38,489 nt of DNA, taken from an uncultured Clostridia bacterium. GTDB lineage: Bacteria; Bacillota; Clostridia; Christensenellales; CAG-314. Below the pieces are notes generated by a model that ran no database searches, was not told where the DNA came from, and saw only the letters and a list, made by a program, of their open reading frames with translations. Below, piece by piece: positions 1 through 9,884 of the stretch (position 1 is the first letter of the stretch; every line of letters begins with the position of its first letter). Location: positions 1 through 38,489 of the forward strand of contig CAMRUG010000014.1 in NCBI GenBank assembly GCA_947053925.1, in the 5' to 3' direction. Made by a program: the position numbers and the translations under genes.

Positions 1-3000
1 ATTTTAATGTTAGCGCGAGCGGCGTCACCAGCAAACTCAATGCCGCGGGGAATATCAACTACGACTTGGGCGGCGGCAGTTGGAATCCGTCAGGTTCGAA
101 ACCCGCAACGTACAATGTGTCCACAAGCGCTATCAGCGTACCTGCGCTTAGCACAAAGCCCACAAAAACAGGTTTCACATTCAGTAAATGGTCGTTAGAT
201 CCCTCGGGAACTACGACAGTAACCAATATTCCTGCAAATACAACAGGTAATATTACTTTCTATGCAATTTGGACGTTGAATAACTTCTCGGGCACTGCCA
301 CAAACAGAACGGTAGTGTACGAAAGCGACGCAACGCTTAATACACAAGGTATAACTATTCCGGGTTCTGCAGGTACCGGCGTAGGCAACGTTACCGTTAC
401 CTATCAATGGAAAAATGCCAGCGGCACCGCAATAAGCGGACAAACGGGCAGTAGTTACAAGCTAACAAAACCGGGCGTAACCGCGGGTACAAACTATCAA
501 CTTACGATTACTTCAACGCCGAACGACGGCAGAACAGCCGCAAAATCTCAAACTTATACAATCAAACTTATTGTTCAACGTAAGGGCGTTGCAGTACCTA
601 CTGCGGTAAGCGGTTTGGTATATGACGGCAATTCTAAGACAGGCGTTACGCTTCCTAGCGGAGCAAAATATACTTTGTCCGGCAATACAGGCACAAACGC
701 AGGCAGTTATACTGCAAAAGCGACGCTTACGGACAAAAACAATTACTGCTGGGGATCGAATAACGGTACAAATACGGCAGACCAGTCTATTTCTTGGTCG
801 ATTGCTAAGGCTACCGTTGCCGTTCCGACAGTTACAACAGGCACATTTACATATAGCGGATCTGCTCAGCAACCCGTATTGAGCTACAATACGACGTTGG
901 CTAAGTATACTGCCGTTCCGCAAACGGACGCAGGAACATATACCGCGTATGTACAACTTCAAAATACTACTAACTATAAATGGGCTTCCGTACCATCGGG
1001 TGTAACGGAAAGCGGAAACTATCCTTTGACGTGGAAAATCAATAAAGCCGACGTCAATGTCAGCGCACCGGCAATTTCTAACAGCAACGTTTATGTAGGA
1101 CAGTTGCTTTCGGAAATTTCGTTTGCAAACGGCGGTGCGGCTACCGCAACTAATGCTACGACGAGTACAAATACCGTAACGGGTACATTCGCGTGGAAAA
1201 CCGATACCGAAAAGGTACTTGCAGGAAGCGGTTCGGCACGCACAGCGGTATTTACACCCAGCGATACAAAGAACTTTAATAACAAAGAAGTAAGCGTTAT
1301 TTTCGGCAATAAACTCGTTCAACTTTACGTTAACGTTTACGAAGCACAAGTTCAATTTGTGGTAATGGGCAGTAACGGAACGGAAACAACCAGCTTTACA
1401 TTGCCTGCTATCGGCAGTAATATCACGCGCACACAACGCGTAAACAGAGCGGTAGTACAATATCCCGTAGATTATAAGAGCGATTTTACTATTGCTAATA
1501 TCGGTAAAGATACGGCAAAGAATTGGCAAAATCCGTTGGGATATTCGATGCATTACTATAAGGCTCAGAACTCTGACCTTAGCGGATCGGTAGAATACGA
1601 TACGCCTAATATTACAAATATTACGGCTAACCAACGCGTTTATATCGACTATGTACCGGCAAATGACGGTCAATATACCGTATTCCATATTTACGAAACG
1701 ACAAGCCACGGAGTAGCGACTCTTGACGGTATTGCCAACGCTTTGCAAGCGGCTAAACCGGACGAAGCGCTTGCAGCCATCGGCGTAACAAGACAGATTG
1801 TAAAGAATGCTACAATCGGTTCTAAGGTTAACGGCACAGACGCCAAAACGGCAGGATTTACGTTTGCCCGTACTTTGACTGACGGAACAGGCGGCGAACA
1901 TACCAGTGATTACCAAAGTAAATTTGTCCGCGGCGACGGCGAAACGGTACTTTATATGTACTATTCCCGTAACGGATATACGGTAACTTGGGACTTGCGC
2001 GGCGGCTCTGTCGTGATTGACGGAAGCACCAAGACAGGCACGGTTAAACAAGTTAACGTGCTGTTTGGCGATACCGTAAATACAATTCCCGATCCTACGC
2101 GCGACCAGTACACATTCGATAACTGGTACGCAGACAGCGACTATAACGAAGTTGCTACTATTGCAAAAACAATGCCCGCAAGAAACTTGACTTACTATGC
2201 TTTCTGGCGCGGAGACGAATATTACCTTAGATACGATAACATCGGTAACGGTATTGACGATAGATATAAGGCTTTGATAGGCGAAGAAGAAGCAGGCGGA
2301 CTTGCTCAAATCGTTGTTGCCGATAACCCCGCAATGTTCTCGACTGACGGACTGCTTAAATCGACAATTATGTTGAAGAACCCGTCTTTGACAGGTTATA
2401 CGTTTATCGGTTGGTATATCGAAGGTACAGATACAAAAGTAACGTCCATTGCTTACGGACAGACGTATATTACTCAAAATAAAGGCACATTGACTCTTGT
2501 TGCGCGTTGGTCGCCGCAAACGTATACAATTACGCTTGACCCCAACGGCGGTAGAAAACCTAACCCCAGTACGATAAGAGTTACAAATATGACAAACTAC
2601 ACGTCTTCGACAAGTTTGAAGAACGGTACGTTGCCTACGCCTACTTTTGCAGGTTATAACTTTGTAGAATGGTACTATGTAAACAAACTTAACGGTCAGG
2701 AAATAGCAGTTGATTCGTCTACGACCTTTAACTATCTGACAAATAACCTTACGTTGCTTGCAAGATGGGAGAAGAAGGCGTGGAACGCAACCTATACCGA
2801 AATGCTGAATAACGGAACAACGACGGAAGAACCCGATTACTATTTAAGCGACGTTGCGTATACCGTAAACGGCAAGGCTACTGACGAAAACGACCAACCA
2901 TGGGTTACAGATACTCTTGCGGGCAACCTTGTTGTAGGAGACGTACTGACTGTTAACGTAACTCCTTATCCCGGATACGAAGTTGCGGAAATCCGTATTG

Positions 3001-6000
3001 CAGGCACGCGTGTAAACAACGGCGCAAGATATACGGTAAAATCGAGCTACGCTAACGATACTTTGAATATCGTAGTAACGTTCAGATACAAATCTTACCG
3101 CATAAGTTATGTATGGGACGGCGGTGTTTACGGATTGGCTTCCGGAACGCTTGCACAGAGCTTTACATTAAATGACGAAAAAATAGTATTCCCCAACGAA
3201 ACCAACGTTTCACGTTTGGGTTACGAATTCAGTAACTGGTACTTAGGCGCTTCTGAAGCAGACGGCGGAAAAGCACTGGAACTTGACGCAAACAACGAAA
3301 TTATTGTTTACGATATTCAAGACTGGTTTGAAAGCTATTTGGGTATGGATGTAAGCGACATTACATTGTATGCTTACTGGGAAGCGGCAGAAGTAGCGGT
3401 TATCCTCCACCAAAACGTAGTTAACGAACAAACTACCGTATTTATGGAAGGACAAACGCGTACAGGCGACGTAATTCAAATTGAAAAAGTAGACGATACC
3501 CTTATCCCTGCAAACCGCGAACTTGCAGGTTGGGCATTGAGTGCTGACGGAAGTATCGTTTACCCCGTAGAATACAATGCAAACTACGAAGTTTTGCCTT
3601 TGAACTACACGGTAGAAGCAAAACTCGTAAACGGAAAGTTAGAAAACCACTTGTATGCAGTATGGCGTTTGACCAACGTTCAGTTCCTTGTATTCAGCGT
3701 TCCTAACAACAATGCGGAATACGATCCGAGCAGTTCTTGGGAAGGTATAAAAATGACGGCAAGACCGAGATATACCTACGTTGCCGACCCCACAATCAGC
3801 ATTGACTTCTTGTGGTACAAGGCAGACCCCGCTTGGGACAAATGGACGGAAGCAGACCTTCCTGCAGATATGGACAGCGCGCTTTATGCAGAAATTTACG
3901 CTAAATTAGGCACATATAAGATTCCTGCAGACGCAACGCCCGTAAGAAGACAGACAATCTCCAGCGTATTGGATGATAACCAATTTGATACGTTTACAGT
4001 TAAAAACGTTGCCGACAGCGGTATTTACGTATGCGTAATGGAAGCGCACGGCGAAAGATTGACTTCTAATAATACACAAGCGACATCGGTTGCAACAGGT
4101 GTAGGTCAATACGACGTAACAGTCCGCAAGGCTACGTTTAAAGGATTGCAACTTGACAGCGAACTTGATTTCAAATATGACGCAACTATCCGTACTTTGA
4201 GCGTTAAGACGTCAAGCGGCGCTACGGTTAACGAAAACAGCAACATTGTTCTTCCCGACGGAAGCGTACTTGCAGTTATTTATACTTACTTCACAACCGG
4301 TAGCGACGAAGAATCCAATATCGGCGCAATGCTTGCAGGTTCGTATACGGTAAGAGCGCAATTCAGCTGGATTAAAGATAACGGCAACTACAATTTGCCT
4401 GAAGAACTTGCCGCACAACTCGATATAGCTGAAGTTGTAATCAATCAAGTTAGTTATTCTCTTGAAAAACAAAACGACGACGGAACGTGGAGTGAAGTAC
4501 AAAGTTCTCCCAAAATCATTGACGGCAACCTTGTATTTGACGAAGTTCCCTATGCTGCAGCGGCTTACAGAGTAGTAGCTAAGTCTAACGATATTTTGGA
4601 AGCTGACCGCAAGGCTAACAACCCCAACGTAACAATCGCTATCTTTACCGAAGGCGATTTGAGTAACCCCAACGGCGGAGCAGACCTTGCTTATGCAACG
4701 TATGTAGGCGAATACAGAGCGTATTGCGATGAACTTGCAGGCAGCAGAGCGTCTTGTTATTTGCTTAACAACAGCAGTTTGCAAGCAGTAGCGTACAGTA
4801 TTGTAAAGGCTAAACACGACCTTGACATTACGTTTAACGACAAGACTGTTGTTTACGACCGCAACAATCCTACGACTGCTCAGGAAATAGATATAACTTC
4901 TATTCTTGACAATTCTGACGGAACTTCCGTAAACGTTCCTATGACCAAGAATGCTGACGGAACTGTTACGATTCAACTTTCTGCAGACAGAGAAGTTACA
5001 ATCAGTTATACTTCTACTTACACGGCTTACAACAGCGCGTTTACGGCAAGCAAAACAAATAACGGCGGTGTAAACGCAGGTGTATATGTTGTTACGGCAA
5101 GCTTTAAGGACAGCGAAGTTAACGAGCAGAACTTTGAAGCGATTGAAAGCATAACGGCAACGCTTACTATCAAGCAAGCAACCTATGTTCTTTCGGATGA
5201 CGAACTCAATAAGGACGCTACCGATACGAATGTAAACGATATTATTATCGGCTTTGTTAATAACCAATCGTTCGAGTACAAGACGAATACGGCAATTAAG
5301 TACTTTGCCCAAATGAATCTTGACAATAACTTCCGCGTAGAATACGAAGGAACGAGAACGTTTGAATCTCAGGGCAGTTCGGAAACTACTGCTTTGGACA
5401 ATGCCGCTATTGTAGCAGGCGTACGTTTACCCGGCAAATACCTAATTACTGCAAAGATTTATTTGGAAAGCGAGAGTTACAAGAATAACTACCTTGGAAT
5501 AAGCGCACAAACGGTAGAATTGCAGATTTCCCGCGGTAAAGTTGTTAAAGTAGAGGCTTCGTACGATCAAAAGACAGACCTGTATACATATTTTGATACG
5601 TTTGATTTTGTGGATAACGCTGACAGGGGCAACTTGCATGTTTATGTAACATACGAGAACGACAGCGGTACTCAGGAAACTGAAACTGTAGATATTTCCA
5701 TTTGTAACTTCTACGGCGAAGACGGCAGTTTGTTTGAAAGATTTGATCGCGCAAGCGCAAATACGGTAGGCTCTCTCAGCGGCGATTACACAATTGTTGC
5801 AGAGTGCTACGGTATGAAGTCGGTGCTTGATAAATCTATCAAAGTTAATGTAGAACAAGCCGAGTTTAATGCAGACGCAGTAGCGTTTGAATCGGACAAC
5901 AACCTTTCTTATGTAAGACAGGACGGCGGTGCTGACGTTTATTCGTTGAACTTCACTTATGACGGAACATATCACAACCCCGTTGTAGCTAATGCTGACA

Positions 6001-9000
6001 AAGCGTACAACTTTGTAGGCGTTGACGATGAAACAGGCGTAAACCACGGTATTACAACTAAATATATGTTGCAAAAGGGTAGTGATCCTGCTGCAGAAAT
6101 GGACAAAGACGGTGCGGGTAAGTATGTAGGTGTCCGCGACAACGGAAATTATACAATTACCGTAACCTTTGAACATACCGACGGCAACTACAAAACAATA
6201 AGCAAGACGTTTAAAGTACAGGCAAGCATTGCACGCCGTCAACTTACTGCCGACGATATCATATGGCAATACAAGGAAGCCGGCGTATGGACAACGATTA
6301 CAGGCGAAAACCGCAAGTATATCGGCGTTGATTACGAAGTACGCGCAGTATTCCGCAACCTTGCAGTTCCTGTCGACAACAAGAATGACCCTGCATATTA
6401 CATTACGGTAGGACAAATCAAAGTAAACGACAAGAGTATTAACGGAACGAGCGTAGCTATTACCGCTACTGACCCTGCGGCGTCCGTATTGCTTAAAGAC
6501 GCGGCGACGTACACAATTCAAATCAACTCGCTCGGTACCGAAGGCGTTAATGACAATTACAGCGTTCCTAGCGGTTCCGGTATGATTACCGTTAAATTTA
6601 CAATCGATCCCAAAGAAGTAACTCTTGATTGGGCGATTGACGGAAACGACCTTATTTACAATGCTAACAACCAAATCGACAAGATAAGCGTAAGTTACAC
6701 AGGCGTTGACGGTATTAACGGCGCCGACAAAGTTGTTAATATTCAAAACGACTCTACAAAACGCGATATTGCCGTTACAGAAGCAAGATTTACTGCAAGC
6801 GACAGTGTTGCCGTAGACGTTATCAAACACGCAGGAACATACATTCTTACCGCTACAATAACAGATACTAACTATGTGGCTTCTGTTGCAACTTACACCG
6901 TAACGGTAGCGCCCAAGACAATTGAAACCGCCAAATTTACTTATCAAGGTAAAGACGGCGAAGTTGAAATGATTGCAGACGATACGACCACGGACGTTTA
7001 CAAGGGAGCAGAGTTTGAAATCACGGTAGAATTTGACGGTATTGAAAACGACCCGTTCGTTACTACATTCAAAGCCGTATCCCGCGACGGACAAACAATC
7101 CGCAACGCTAACGAATACATTATCGACGCAGGAATCGACGCAAGCGGTAACTACAAAATTACTGCATACCGTAGTTTCGTAATCGAAAAATACGCGGTAG
7201 AAATTGATTGGCGTAAAGACAGCAACAAGTTTACTTACAACGCGCAAGAGCAAACGGTAATTATCATTGCTAACGGCGTTGGCGATGAAGCAAGTATTCA
7301 GGTTGTAGCGCTTGAAGGCGACAAGGAAATTAATGCTAACGTTGATGACGATTTCTATTTGGCAAAAGCTAAGATTGCCGACGCTTATGCGGATAACTAC
7401 AAGATTGCCGACAGTTCCGATAAAGAAATGAGATGGCGTATCGAACCCAAACCCGTAAGTATTACTTGGTCTGTAGATCCTATGACTTACACAGGATACG
7501 TTATTCCGTTTACGGCAACGGCAACGGACGAAAGCGGTAATGCTTTGACTCTTGAAACAAAGATTACCATTAAGAACGCACCTGACGAAACATTGATCGG
7601 CGGTGTTGTAGCCGAAATGGTTAATGCGTATACTTATACTGTTGAAGTTGTAGGTATTACAGGCAACACAAATTACACGGTAGTAAACGGAACGGCAGTA
7701 AGCCACGATTACGAAGTTAAAAAGGCAACCCCGAACGTAACGGATGTAAGTTACAATGAGTTCGGTCTTGTTAACAAGGCTTACAGAAACGAAAAGAATC
7801 CGCTTACTCTTCGTGCCGACAAGATTTTGTATAACAGCAACGGAATAAAGGGTACGATAGCGTTTGTTCAGGAATATACTATTACGACAATAGGTAATGG
7901 TATTGCGAAGTGCGTATTTACTCCCGAAGATACCGTAAACTACAATGTGGTAACAGGAATCGAAATCGTTATTGAAAAGATTAACGATACAGCCGTTAAA
8001 ATCGGTCTTGAAACTGCTATCAAGTACTTTATGGTTAACTCTGACGTAAGCAAATCGTCCTTCCAATTCTACAAAGAATACGCAAGTTTCTACAAAGAAA
8101 AGGACGCTGACGGTGTTGAACGCACTTACGGTTACCGTGAAAGAATTACCGATACAAGCAACATAAGCTTTGTTATTAACGGCTTTAACGGCACTTACAA
8201 GATTAAAGACACAGACGTCGATACAGGTATTGACATTACGGTAGACTATGACAACCTTTCCGGTTCTAAATGGTTTGCAGTAACGAAGTCTGCTCCGAGA
8301 AGCATCTCGATTGCCGACCTTGACAGCTACACAGGCGCTAAGTACTATATCGGTTCTAACTTCGATTACAGCAAGATGCAATTTAACGTTGTATTTGAAG
8401 ACGGCGGCGACGGAGTGCTTAATGCCGACCAAGTAGAAGTATCCAAGACATTGATGGATAAACTCGGTGCATTCTCTATTACATTTACTTACGGTACAGT
8501 ATCCGTAACGTTGGATATTACAGTATCCGATAAGGAACAAGTAGTCTTGTCATTTAACGATAAGACATACAAGTATACCGGCTCGGCTATAACGCCTATC
8601 GTCCAACAAATCGACGAAAACAGCAACATTGTTCCTCTTCCCGACGATGTAACGGTAGAGTTTAAGAACCCTGACGGAACGGATATCGGCGCAATTATCA
8701 ACGAAGGCGACTACGTTGTTATGGTTGTTGCAAAAGGACCGGAATACAAGTATAAAGAAATTGCATCTGCTCAAGCTACAATTAAAGTAAGAGCATTTGA
8801 CCTTGCAATCGACGAAGACGAAGTATTGTATCCTTCGACCATAATCGGCGGAACTATCTCTTACCAATATAACGGAAAAGAACAACCGTTTGAACTTAAG
8901 AATATTGTAATTAAGGATAGCGACGGAAAAGTTTACGAATACGCTGAAGGCGCTATTACCTACGTTGTAAAGCGTAACGGCGCAGTTGTAACGAGTTTGG

Positions 9001-9884
9001 TAGAAGCAGGCACATACAATGTCCACGTTGAAGTAAAAGTTTATAACTCCAGCACGGAAGAAGACGCGACGGTTGAACACGATTACACAATTATTATCAA
9101 CCAAGTAAACAACGAAATTTACAGTTTGACAATGGGTAGTTGGATAAAAGGCGATGAAGTTAAGTCTCCTTCGATCAGCGCATTGTTCGGTGCGGATAAG
9201 GTTATTTACGAATACTTTACCGCAGACGGAGTATCTCTCGGTAAGGCTAAGCCGACAGACGTAGGTAACTACTATGTAACGGCTACGATACCCGCAACCG
9301 AAAGTTATAAAGCTCACGATCCTATCAGAGCGTACTTCTCGATTAACAACGAGACATATTCTCCCGACAAGGATAAAGACGGTAACTCGTTGAAAGACGA
9401 AAACGGTGCAGATAAGATTATTATTTCTACCGAAAACGGTGTTGACCCGAGCTACAGACTTGTTGTTGACACGCTTGAAAACGATAAACTCGGCGAAATT
9501 CAAATTAAGAACAAGATCGTTCTTGGCGGTTATAACCTTGAGTTAGTGGATCAGGACGGCAACCGTGTTGATACAACTGATCAATCATACACTGTTAAGT
9601 TGTTGATTGCTCCCGACCAAAGAAACGGTAAGAAGTACGCAGTTTATGCGATTGACGAAAACGGTGTTAAAGTATTAGTTGACTCCGCTAGACGCGAAGG
9701 CGATTATATGGTATTTACTACAAGCGACTTCGCACAAGATTACGTAATCACTTGCAGAGATGAAGAAGCAATGAAGAAAATTGCTTTGATTATCGGTGTA
9801 TCTGTTGGCGCAGTTATTGCCGTAGGCGCTATTTCGGCGTTGATAGCAATCTTTGTTAAGAAGAAAAAGGAGAATGACGACTAA
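1..9884 (+). CDS. Giant multi-repeat surface protein, 5' end outside the window
   Basis: The frame is open from base 3 to the TAA at 9882-9884 with no stop, so the real start lies upstream; about 3,290 codons are visible. The domains read as an extracellular adhesin or scaffold. InlB-type (Listeria-Bacteroides) repeats lie near 150-275, 1975-2780 and 3100-3670, each ending in patterns such as FYAIW, LVARW or LYAYW. An Ig-like domain follows (about 3700-4110, with the motif DSGIYVC). Then comes a long series of MBG/Ig-like repeats, marked by strands such as TYSGSAQQPV, TYDGTYHNPV, TYNAQEQTVI and KYTGSAITPI, each followed by an AGTYT-like turn. A C-terminal helix (IALIIGVSVGAVIAVGAI, about 9777-9850) followed by KKKKENDD anchors it in the membrane. 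No LPXTG motif is visible and cysteines are very rare. Leucine and serine codons TTA, CTA and TCA are almost absent, unlike in most neighbours. The ligand is unknown. Confidence 0.9.
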   Translation, partial: FNVSASGVTSKLNAAGNINYDLGGGSWNPSGSKPATYNVSTSAISVPALSTKPTKTGFTFSKWSLDPSGTTTVTNIPANTTGNITFYAIWTLNNFSGTATNRTVVYESDATLNTQGITIPGSAGTGVGNVTVTYQWKNASGTAISGQTGSSYKLTKPGVTAGTNYQLTITSTPNDGRTAAKSQTYTIKLIVQRKGVAVPTAVSGLVYDGNSKTGVTLPSGAKYTLSGNTGTNAGSYTAKATLTDKNNYCWGSNNGTNTADQSISWSIAKATVAVPTVTTGTFTYSGSAQQPVLSYNTTLAKYTAVPQTDAGTYTAYVQLQNTTNYKWASVPSGVTESGNYPLTWKINKADVNVSAPAISNSNVYVGQLLSEISFANGGAATATNATTSTNTVTGTFAWKTDTEKVLAGSGSARTAVFTPSDTKNFNNKEVSVIFGNKLVQLYVNVYEAQVQFVVMGSNGTETTSFTLPAIGSNITRTQRVNRAVVQYPVDYKSDFTIANIGKDTAKNWQNPLGYSMHYYKAQNSDLSGSVEYDTPNITNITANQRVYIDYVPANDGQYTVFHIYETTSHGVATLDGIANALQAAKPDEALAAIGVTRQIVKNATIGSKVNGTDAKTAGFTFARTLTDGTGGEHTSDYQSKFVRGDGETVLYMYYSRNGYTVTWDLRGGSVVIDGSTKTGTVKQVNVLFGDTVNTIPDPTRDQYTFDNWYADSDYNEVATIAKTMPARNLTYYAFWRGDEYYLRYDNIGNGIDDRYKALIGEEEAGGLAQIVVADNPAMFSTDGLLKSTIMLKNPSLTGYTFIGWYIEGTDTKVTSIAYGQTYITQNKGTLTLVARWSPQTYTITLDPNGGRKPNPSTIRVTNMTNYTSSTSLKNGTLPTPTFAGYNFVEWYYVNKLNGQEIAVDSSTTFNYLTNNLTLLARWEKKAWNATYTEMLNNGTTTEEPDYYLSDVAYTVNGKATDENDQPWVTDTLAGNLVVGDVLTVNVTPYPGYEVAEIRIAGTRVNNGARYTVKSSYANDTLNIVVTFRYKSYRISYVWDGGVYGLASGTLAQSFTLNDEKIVFPNETNVSRLGYEFSNWYLGASEADGGKALELDANNEIIVYDIQDWFESYLGMDVSDITLYAYWEAAEVAVILHQNVVNEQTTVFMEGQTRTGDVIQIEKVDDTLIPANRELAGWALSADGSIVYPVEYNANYEVLPLNYTVEAKLVNGKLENHLYAVWRLTNVQFLVFSVPNNNAEYDPSSSWEGIKMTARPRYTYVADPTISIDFLWYKADPAWDKWTEADLPADMDSALYAEIYAKLGTYKIPADATPVRRQTISSVLDDNQFDTFTVKNVADSGIYVCVMEAHGERLTSNNTQATSVATGVGQYDVTVRKATFKGLQLDSELDFKYDATIRTLSVKTSSGATVNENSNIVLPDGSVLAVIYTYFTTGSDEESNIGAMLAGSYTVRAQFSWIKDNGNYNLPEELAAQLDIAEVVINQVSYSLEKQNDDGTWSEVQSSPKIIDGNLVFDEVPYAAAAYRVVAKSNDILEADRKANNPNVTIAIFTEGDLSNPNGGADLAYATYVGEYRAYCDELAGSRASCYLLNNSSLQAVAYSIVKAKHDLDITFNDKTVVYDRNNPTTAQEIDITSILDNSDGTSVNVPMTKNADGTVTIQLSADREVTISYTSTYTAYNSAFTASKTNNGGVNAGVYVVTASFKDSEVNEQNFEAIESITATLTIKQATYVLSDDELNKDATDTNVNDIIIGFVNNQSFEYKTNTAIKYFAQMNLDNNFRVEYEGTRTFESQGSSETTALDNAAIVAGVRLPGKYLITAKIYLESESYKNNYLGISAQTVELQISRGKVVKVEASYDQKTDLYTYFDTFDFVDNADRGNLHVYVTYENDSGTQETETVDISICNFYGEDGSLFERFDRASANTVGSLSGDYTIVAECYGMKSVLDKSIKVNVEQAEFNADAVAFESDNNLSYVRQDGGADVYSLNFTYDGTYHNPVVANADKAYNFVGVDDETGVNHGITTKYMLQKGSDPAAEMDKDGAGKYVGVRDNGNYTITVTFEHTDGNYKTISKTFKVQASIARRQLTADDIIWQYKEAGVWTTITGENRKYIGVDYEVRAVFRNLAVPVDNKNDPAYYITVGQIKVNDKSINGTSVAITATDPAASVLLKDAATYTIQINSLGTEGVNDNYSVPSGSGMITVKFTIDPKEVTLDWAIDGNDLIYNANNQIDKISVSYTGVDGINGADKVVNIQNDSTKRDIAVTEARFTASDSVAVDVIKHAGTYILTATITDTNYVASVATYTVTVAPKTIETAKFTYQGKDGEVEMIADDTTTDVYKGAEFEITVEFDGIENDPFVTTFKAVSRDGQTIRNANEYIIDAGIDASGNYKITAYRSFVIEKYAVEIDWRKDSNKFTYNAQEQTVIIIANGVGDEASIQVVALEGDKEINANVDDDFYLAKAKIADAYADNYKIADSSDKEMRWRIEPKPVSITWSVDPMTYTGYVIPFTATATDESGNALTLETKITIKNAPDETLIGGVVAEMVNAYTYTVEVVGITGNTNYTVVNGTAVSHDYEVKKATPNVTDVSYNEFGLVNKAYRNEKNPLTLRADKILYNSNGIKGTIAFVQEYTITTIGNGIAKCVFTPEDTVNYNVVTGIEIVIEKINDTAVKIGLETAIKYFMVNSDVSKSSFQFYKEYASFYKEKDADGVERTYGYRERITDTSNISFVINGFNGTYKIKDTDVDTGIDITVDYDNLSGSKWFAVTKSAPRSISIADLDSYTGAKYYIGSNFDYSKMQFNVVFEDGGDGVLNADQVEVSKTLMDKLGAFSITFTYGTVSVTLDITVSDKEQVVLSFNDKTYKYTGSAITPIVQQIDENSNIVPLPDDVTVEFKNPDGTDIGAIINEGDYVVMVVAKGPEYKYKEIASAQATIKVRAFDLAIDEDEVLYPSTIIGGTISYQYNGKEQPFELKNIVIKDSDGKVYEYAEGAITYVVKRNGAVVTSLVEAGTYNVHVEVKVYNSSTEEDATVEHDYTIIINQVNNEIYSLTMGSWIKGDEVKSPSISALFGADKVIYEYFTADGVSLGKAKPTDVGNYYVTATIPATESYKAHDPIRAYFSINNETYSPDKDKDGNSLKDENGADKIIISTENGVDPSYRLVVDTLENDKLGEIQIKNKIVLGGYNLELVDQDGNRVDTTDQSYTVKLLIAPDQRNGKKYAVYAIDENGVKVLVDSARREGDYMVFTTSDFAQDYVITCRDEEAMKKIALIIGVSVGAVIAVGAISALIAIFVKKKKENDD

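Noticed and set aside
195..9503. Series of long minus-strand frames opposite the giant gene (up to 1,032 codons)
   Set aside because: They lie in exact antisense register to a well-supported coding frame, read as low-complexity Cys/Val/Arg-rich sequence, and are explained by absent TTA, CTA and TCA sense codons.
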